Source: Cololabis saira (lineage: Eukaryota > Chordata > Actinopteri > Beloniformes > Belonidae). From it: a stretch of DNA of 64,000 nt. Position numbers and translations under genes: made by a program. The notes under the pieces were generated by a model. The model worked only from the letters and a program-made list of their open reading frames with translations, was not told where the DNA came from and made no database searches. The stretch is taken from the NCBI RefSeq assembly GCF_033807715.1, contig NC_084610.1:262001-326000 (forward strand), read 5' to 3'. This document shows, piece by piece, positions 57,665-64,000 of this stretch; the first letter of the stretch is position 1, and every line of letters begins with the position of its first letter.

Positions 57665-58735
57665 CCCAATAAGTTTTGTTTTGTTTTTGTAATATTTATT
57701 AATTTCAGAAGTTATCATACTACTTAAAGCCTTCTTTACAATACAACATAAAAAATATTATTTTGGCATTGGCTATAAAATAAAGAGAAAGGTTCATGGG
57801 AGCATTAGTCTTTGACTTGAATAGGATAATCAAAAAAATACAATTAAAAAAAAAAAAAAAAAGTATGATTATGGGATTGCATCCTGTCATATAATGTAGT
57901 GACTTATTGTAAAGTTTCACATACTTTATCCATCCCTGATTTTGTTGTATCTTTGAATTTAATGTTTAATGTCTATCAAGTTATTAATCAGAAACTCCAT
58001 GAATATTCCATCTCTCACCAAATACCTGGATTTCTTTTTTCCTGATACCAACGAGCCAGAAGAACTTGTTCACACTGAATATCTGCAATTTTAAAGTAAA
58101 TATTTTTTTGCCTTAGCTAGAATTGGACAGGAAAAGAAACGTATTCTTATCTTCTGTGCTCCTTTTTCCTAATAATCCTGTAAAATGTAATTCCTCTTAA
58201 CTTGATGAGGGAAGTAGTGGACCGTTTTCTGATAAGCGTTTTCCATGAACACTGACACCCCCGATCCAGAGGGGCCTCAGCTCCAAACCTACGAGTAGAT
58301 TTAAATCCTAATAAATGTTACTTACTGATCAGATCGTCCAACTATAATCACGCGTGAAGTTTCCCAAACTGAGGCAATATATTAAAAAAACTATATGCAG
58401 CTGAAGTATGCGTTTAACAAGGGATGATTAATGACTAATTTAAAATAACAGGCGTGGCTCAGATTTAACTTCATGATCTTAAATTCAGACACATTTACTG
58501 CTCTGCTGCAACGACTCATAATGCAGCTTCAGAGCAGACATATCGACTCTCCCACCACTCCTTTTTGTGTTTATTGCCTTTTGTGCATCTTTACGAGCTT
58601 TGCACTCACAAAGCAATAAATTAATAATTCACAGACGACATGTAAGGTTCAAACTTCAAGAAAAAAAAGGTTCATTCATTCAAAAATACCCGTGACCAGC
58701 ATTTAGAAGTAGATCAGAAATAAATGGAGGATAAA
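57665..58735. other. no gene seen upstream of stat1
   Basis: AT-rich; poly(A) at 57846-57862; no element recognised. Confidence 0.5.
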
Positions 58736-58740
58736 ATAAA

Positions 58741-58806
58741 TGTGAGGCAGCGTTCAGTTATTCTGCTCCTCACCTTTGGAACAAACTTCCTGTAGACCTG
58801 AGGTCT
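58741..58806 (+). mobile_element. older LINE tail, left half, split by a younger LINE
   Basis: gtgaggcagcgttcagttat through gacctgaggtctgct matches 10379-10445. Its continuation (taaatacttacctgct) resumes at 63078, so the LINE at 58807-63055 is inserted in it. Confidence 0.75.
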
Positions 58807-58897
58807 GCTCAATTCAATTCAATTCAATTCAATTTTATTTATATAGCGTCTAATACAACAGATGTTGTCTCTAGACGCTTTCCAGAGATCCAGAACA

Positions 58898-58957
58898 TGA
58901 ACATGAACATAAACATAAACATAAACATAAACATAAACATAAACATAAACATAAACC
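58898..58957. repeat. (CATAAA)n in LINE 3' UTR
   Basis: About ten copies of the hexamer cataaa (first ones catgaa); not present in the sister copy at 31.2 kb. Confidence 0.9.
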
Positions 58958-59721
58958 CCCGAGCAATTATTATATAAACAATGGCAGGTAAAAACTCCCA
59001 TAGTGGGAGAAAAGCCTTAAGCCAAACAGTGGCAAGGAAAAACTCCCCTTTAGGAGGGAAGAAACCTTGAGCAGGACCAGGCTCATAAGGGGGGACCCTC
59101 CTGCCGAAGGCCAGACTGGGGGAGTCAGGGACGTCAGCAGCACACAGCAGGCAGGTGGAAGCAGCAGCGGGATGACCAGAGGTGGGGGGGGGGGGGCGTC
59201 AGCAGCACACAACAGTCATGTGGAAGCAGCAGCGGGATGACCAGAGGGGGGGGGTGCAGGCAGGCGGAAGCAGCAACAGCAGACATCCACGTAGGCAGGT
59301 GGAAGCAGCAACGGGATGACCGGGGATGGGGGGGAGGGCCGGGAACACAGGCCAGAACGCAGCTCCCGAGGCTCCAGCCTGCAAACATGCACAAAAGAGA
59401 AAAAAGGGGGGCCGGCACAAGAAACTACAGGAACGATGGACAAAAATGATAGCTATGAGATATTTATAATAAATAAAAATGGTAATGGAGAAGAGAGGCA
59501 GGGAAAAGGAGAGGAGAAGAAGGGTGAGAGGCACCGCCCAGCGGATCATGTCGGTGCCCCCCTGCAGCATAAGCCTATAGCAGCATATCTACCGCGAAGC
59601 TATATTTGAGACTAACTATTATAGTTTTGTTCTATAGCTGCGACTATGACTACTGACTCTAACACACTAGAGTTTACACTACCTAGAGATTTACCAACAC
59701 CAGCTAGAGGTTTACTAAACA

Positions 59722-60834
59722 CTAACTATAGGCTTTACTAAACAGAAAGGTTTTAAGTTTAGTTTTAAAGGTGGAGGTGGTGTCAGTCTCCTTAACCCAG
59801 ATTGGAAGTTGGTTCCAAAGTAATGGTGCCTGATAGCAGAACGCCCGCCCTCCAAATCTACATTTAGATACTCTAGGAACTACGAGTAAACCTGCACCCT
59901 GGGAGCGGAGAGCTCTGACAGGAACATAAGGCACTATCAAATCTTGTAAATACTGCGGAGCTAAGCCGTTTTGGGCTTTATATGCAAGTAATAACATTTT
60001 AAATTGAATTCTGAATTTTACAGGTAGCCAATGGAGCGACGCTAACACTGGAGAGACGTGGCCTCTCCTGCTGATTCCTGTCAGCACTCGTGCTGCTGCA
60101 TTCTGGATCAGCTGGAGCCTATTCAGCAAATTACTTGGACATCCTGCTAACAACACATTACAGTAATCCAGTCTAGAAGATACAAACGCATGAACTAGTT
60201 TTTCTGCATCCCTCTGCGAGAGGATTTTCCTAATTTTTGCAATATTACGGAGATGGAAAAACGCTATTTTACAAACCTGATTAACGTATGGTTTAAACGA
60301 CAAATCCTGATCGAAAACAACACCAAGGTTTCTCACAGTTGCACTGGAAGCCATCGCAACACCATCTAGTCCCTTCCTAAGATGCTCTGGACCAAGAATG
60401 ATAACCTCTGTTTTATCTGAATTTAGAAGCAAGACATTTCTGGACATCCAGTCCTTGATGTCCCTAAGACATGCCTGAAGTTTAACCAACGGTTCTGTCT
60501 CATCCGGCTTCATAGACAAATAGAGCTGCGTATCATCAGCATAGCAATGAAAGTATATGCCGTGATTCTGGATTATACTTCCCAACGGCTGCATGTATAA
60601 ACTAAACAAGATTGGCCCTAGCACTGAACCCTGCGGAACACCATAACAGACCCTTGACTGTTCTGAAGAAACCTCATGTACATGAACAAACTGGAACCTG
60701 TCAGATAGATATGATTTAAACCAACGTACAGCTGTCCCTTTAATCCCAACAACATGCTCTAACCTGTGCAGTAAAATGCCATGATCAACAGTGTCAAAAG
60801 CAGCACTGAGGTCCAGTAAAACCAATATGGACAC
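59722..60834 (-). pseudogene. LINE ORF2 continued: RT palm and thumb
   Basis: 370 codons: LLDLSAAFDTVDH, GVPQGSVLGPILFSLYM, catalytic YADDTQLY, then LLLNSDKTEVIILGPEHLRK to FLFSKAYS. It is the direct continuation of the 674-codon frame once the duplicated 40 bp (60811-60850/60851-60890) is taken into account. Confidence 0.9.
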
Positions 60835-60841
60835 TAATCCC

Positions 60842-62866
60842 TTATCTGAGGTCCAGTAGAACCAGTATGGACACTAATCCCTTATCTGAGGCCATAAGAA
60901 GGTCATTCGTAACTCGAACCAGTGCTGTCTCTGTGCTATGATGCATTCTGAACCCTGACTGAAAGACTTCAAACAGATAATTTCTATACAAATAGTCACA
61001 TAACTGGCTTGAAACTGCCTTTTCAAGAATTTTAGATACAAATGGAAGGTTAGAAATTGGCCTATAATTAGCTAAGGTGTCTGGGTCAAGAGAAGGTTTT
61101 TTAAGTAAAGGTTTAATTACTGCCACTTTGAAAACCTGTGGTACATATCCTAAGCTTAGGGATAGGTTGATTTGGTCCAGTATTGTCACACCAATAAGAG
61201 AAAAAACATTTTTGAATAGTCGAGTCGGGATGGGGTCTAACATACATGTGGTAGACTTAGCTCTATTAACGAGTGAAGTCAGCTCAGGGAGGTCTATAGG
61301 ATCAAAACAATCTAGAGTCAAGTCAGAACCTAGGGAAGTCGCTAAAGCTGAAGAAACGCCCACAACCGGCTGGTTGATTTCTTCTCTAATTCTCGTGATT
61401 TTACTGTTAAAGAAGCTCATAAAGTCCTCACTACTGAGAGCTGCAGGAATGCACGGCTCAACAGAGTTGTGACTCTTTGTCAGCCTGGCTACAGTGCTGA
61501 ACAGAAAACGTGGGTTACTTTTGTTTTCCTCTATCAACGTTGAATAATAAGCTGTTCTTGCTTTGCGAATGGCTTTTTTATATACTATTAGAATATCTTT
61601 CCATTCACGATAAGAGTCTACAGACTTACAAGAGTGCCACTTCCTTTCCATTTTACGCACGCTTTGTTTCAACATGCGAATATCTGAATTGTACCAGGGA
61701 GTTAAGCTCCTGTGGCTAGAAACCCTCCTTTTCAAAGGAGCAACTTCATCTAAAGCTGAGTGCAACAGATCAGCAGTGTTACTAACAAGAAAATCAACAT
61801 CAACATCAGAGGTAGAACCCAGGTCACTGGCCTCTATTGCTTCAGTAGAGGCTTCACTATTTTCCACTGTCGCAAGATGAGCAATGGTCTCCTTAAATTT
61901 AGCAATAGCTTCATCAGACAAACATCTGCTAAAATAATACCTCCTGCCCTGCACTTCAACATCAACAACATTAAATTCAAACGTTATTAAATAATGGTCG
62001 GATAAAAGGGAGTTAACAGGTGACACCAACAGACCATCAGTTTCAACACCGTAGGTGAGAACGAGATCGAGAGCATGATCAAAACAATGTGTCGGCCCGT
62101 CCACTTTTTGTGAGATACCCATTGATTCTAGAAGAGAATTGAAAGCTAATTTAAGATTATCGCTTTCAACATCCATATGAATGTTAAAATCACCCACTAT
62201 GATGAATTTATCTGTACTGATCAATAATCCAGAAAGGAAATCTGAAAATTCAGAAAAAAACTCTAGATAAGCGCCAGCAGGGGGCCGATACACTACCACT
62301 AACACAACTGGCTTCTCTGATTTCCAGCTCGGAATTTTCAGACTAAGCGTGAGGCTTTCAAACGTATTATAATTGCACTTAGGTTCAATTTTTATTTGGA
62401 GTCTGGAGTTATAAATTGCTGCGACTCCTCCGCCTCGGCCCGTGTTTCTAGGAATGTGATGATTAAAGTAGCCGGGCGGAGTTGATTCATTCAAACTAAC
62501 ATACTCTTCCTCCTGTAACCATGTTTCTGTTAAGCAGAAAACATCACTCCTGCTCTCTGTAATTATATAATTTACTAACAGAGACTTGGAGCTTAACGAT
62601 CGTATATTTAGTAGTCCGCATCTGATTTTTCGGTCTTTTATTGGTACCAAATGTGCATTGGTTTTAATTTTTACAAGATTATTTTGGTTAACGCTTCTAT
62701 AACGCCGCACCTGGTGAACTTGTGGAGGGCGGGGAACTGCAACTACTTCTATTTTGCTAGGCACCTGGTTAGAGTTACCAGTTACATCATGCAATCCTAC
62801 AGTTTTGTTGGCAGGCGTTGGTCCTCGAGAAGCAGCAGAGAAGTGTGTTAAACTACAGCTCTGCAT
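60842..62866 (-). pseudogene. LINE ORF2: APE endonuclease and N-terminal RT
   Basis: 674 codons from ATG 62866, which overlaps the ORF1 stop by 19 nt. Endonuclease motifs [25 protein letters not shown] and LLSDH; then the RT entry ([40 protein letters not shown], ..SILVLLDL). It ends prematurely at a 40-bp tandem duplication. Confidence 0.9.
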
Positions 62867-63045
62867 CTAATGAAACAGGCCAAATTACTAGAGACAAGAG
62901 CAGCACCATCCCGGGTGGGATGAATGCCGTCTCTTCTAATCAGACCGGGCTTTCCCCAGAACGTTTCCCAATTGTCAATAAAGGCCACGTCGTTTTCTGA
63001 ACACCACCGATGCTCCAACTGTAGATACTTTAAATCAGGATAAAA
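62848..63045 (-). pseudogene. LINE ORF1 C-terminus (SGNH/esterase-like)
   Basis: The frame reads [40 protein letters not shown] and [18 protein letters not shown], ending at TAA 62850-62848. The [14 protein letters not shown] block is the C-terminal catalytic Asp-x-x-His region of esterase domains found in ORF1 of L2/CR1 LINEs. The 5' part is lost. Confidence 0.7.
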
Positions 63046-63074
63046 ACATTACTGTTTACTGAAGCGTACTCTTT

Positions 63075-63118
63075 AATTAAATACTTACCTGCTGTACTCT
63101 ACTGCCCTTACTTTTTAA
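63075..63118 (+). mobile_element. older LINE tail, right half
   Basis: aattaaatacttacctgctg continues the split tail of 58741-58806 (compare 10453-10500). Confidence 0.65.
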
Positions 63119-63240
63119 CAGAGGTGTCAAAAATACTCCTGTAGAAGTTGAAGTATCATCTCAAGTTTTTTACTCGAGTAAAAGTATATAAGTACTGGTT
63201 TCAAAACTATAGTATAAAAGTAAAAGTGATGTAAGGGGGA
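63119..63240 (+). mobile_element. hAT-like end related to 8536-9681
   Basis: cagaggtgtcaaaaatactc, then tactcgagtaaaagta and aagtaaaagt motifs as in the 8536 element; the other end was not identified. Confidence 0.5.
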
Positions 63241-63700
63241 AAAAAGCCATTAAGGATAAAAGCCATTGAAAATGAATGCAAATATATTAAAGAACCATAT
63301 ATGTGTACTATTAAGCATTAACATGTGTTTCAGAGAGCAGAAGATATGATGACTAGTTGCCTATAAGTATTGTTATGGTGCTGGATGATGCTGGCTGTGT
63401 CCGTGCCCGCTGTAAAGTTGCCAGATGTATACGGGCCCCGTGGCCATCAGGAGCAAGGATGAGGGATGTGAGCTGAACCACCATCTCTTTTGTCCTCTCC
63501 CCACTTAGCAGCTATCTGATCAGGTGACCAATCAGGTGGGTGGACACAAGGGGCTCATCTGAGTTGGAAAGGGCAAAACTCTGCAGTTCCTCCAGGGGCC
63601 GCTAGGGGCCGGCTCCAAACAAGACTTTTTCTGTTTGCTTTCCAGTCTGTGGCGTTAACAAATAACTGCCATCTCCTGCAGAACCTCACTTCCAATCAAC
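63241..63700. other. no gene seen
   Basis: Unassigned spacer between element ends. Confidence 0.45.
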
Positions 63701-63701
63701 C

Positions 63702-63910
63702 TGGGGCCGGATTCACCAATATGTTCTCAAGAACGATCTTAAAATATGTCTTAAGATCTAAAATTAAGAAGTTCATAAGAAAGTTCTTAAGTGCAATTCC
63801 TCAATATTTTCTTAAGAACCGTCTTAAGAACTGATGAATTCTGATGAATTTCTTATTTTTATTCTTATTTTTCCTACTTAAGAACTTCTTAAGATGTCAT
63901 TGCATTGCAT
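63702..63910. mobile_element. Harbinger-like end running off the window
   Basis: ggggccggattcaccaatat with repeated tcttaag/cttaaga motifs is a Harbinger-like terminus; the far end is outside. Confidence 0.45.
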
Positions 63911-63919
63911 GCGCCAACA

Positions 63920-63928
<9 letters not shown>

Positions 63929-64000
<72 letters not shown>
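63929..64000. repeat. (AT)n at window end
   Basis: A long AT run, truncated by the window. Confidence 0.95.

Larger units (their letters stand above)
58807..63055 (-). mobile_element. L2/CR1-like LINE, nearly complete
   Basis: Order on the minus strand: C-terminal piece of an esterase-type ORF1 (63045-62848), ORF2 endonuclease and RT (62866-60842, continued 60834-59722), a GC-rich 3' UTR with (CATAAA)n and C-runs, and a (GAATT)n tail at 58807-58830. It is 5'-truncated within ORF1. The shared tail and about 94% protein identity link it to 29832-31335. Confidence 0.88.

Noticed and set aside
58741..63118. STAT4 as the next gene
   Set aside because: Expected by synteny, but no STAT4 exon is visible before the window ends; the sequence is transposon.

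Overview
The window comes from a vertebrate nuclear genome, most likely a percomorph (spiny-rayed) teleost. The genes are split into many short exons with GT-AG introns, the introns and intergenic DNA are packed with fish-type DNA transposons, L2/CR1-like and L1-like LINE pieces and micro/minisatellites, and the two recognisable genes are neighbours tail to tail, as GLS and STAT1 are in other vertebrates. I could not name the species.

Region 1-25,860 carries gls (kidney-type glutaminase, GLS1) on the + strand. Seventeen coding exons (mammalian KGA exons 2-18) lie between 4,099 and 23,575 and add up to 534 codons plus stop. They cover the complete catalytic domain and the C-terminal ankyrin region. 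Exon 1, which should hold the mitochondrial presequence, is not recognisable and is probably upstream of the window. The 3' UTR probably ends just after an AATAAA at 25,841.

Region 25,950-39,430 is a gene-poor spacer built of nested mobile elements: Harbinger-like ends and a Myb/SANT-like ORF, inverted arrays of a ~177-bp repeat around a THAP-like start, a young LINE 3' piece, a 17-bp minisatellite, RTE/L2-like LINE fragments and a solitary retroviral-type 3' LTR.

Region 38,700-57,660 carries stat1 on the - strand: 23 coding exons (54,519 down to 39,433) that join in frame to a 751-residue STAT1, plus a probable non-coding first exon near 57,139-57,270 and a promoter holding CCAAT boxes, a GC box, a GAS palindrome and an ISRE. 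STAT1 is the transcription factor of interferon signalling. The GAS and ISRE fit the feed-forward induction known for this gene.

Region 58,740-64,000 holds an almost complete LINE (- strand, ~4.2 kb, ORF2 broken once by a 40-bp tandem duplication) inserted in an older LINE tail, then Harbinger-like sequence and an (AT)n run at the window edge.

The most notable points are: (a) an 8-bp-TSD hAT-like element inserted exactly in the 3' splice site of STAT1 coding exon 2, moving the native polypyrimidine tract ~1.15 kb away; (b) a stop codon created by reading through the donor of STAT1 coding exon 21, at the place where mammalian STAT1-beta ends; (c) a STAT1 intron made of a 39-bp minisatellite whose units copy its own 3' splice site; (d) a hAT-like family that carries its own 32-bp minisatellite; and (e) no room for a GAC-type alternative exon in gls.
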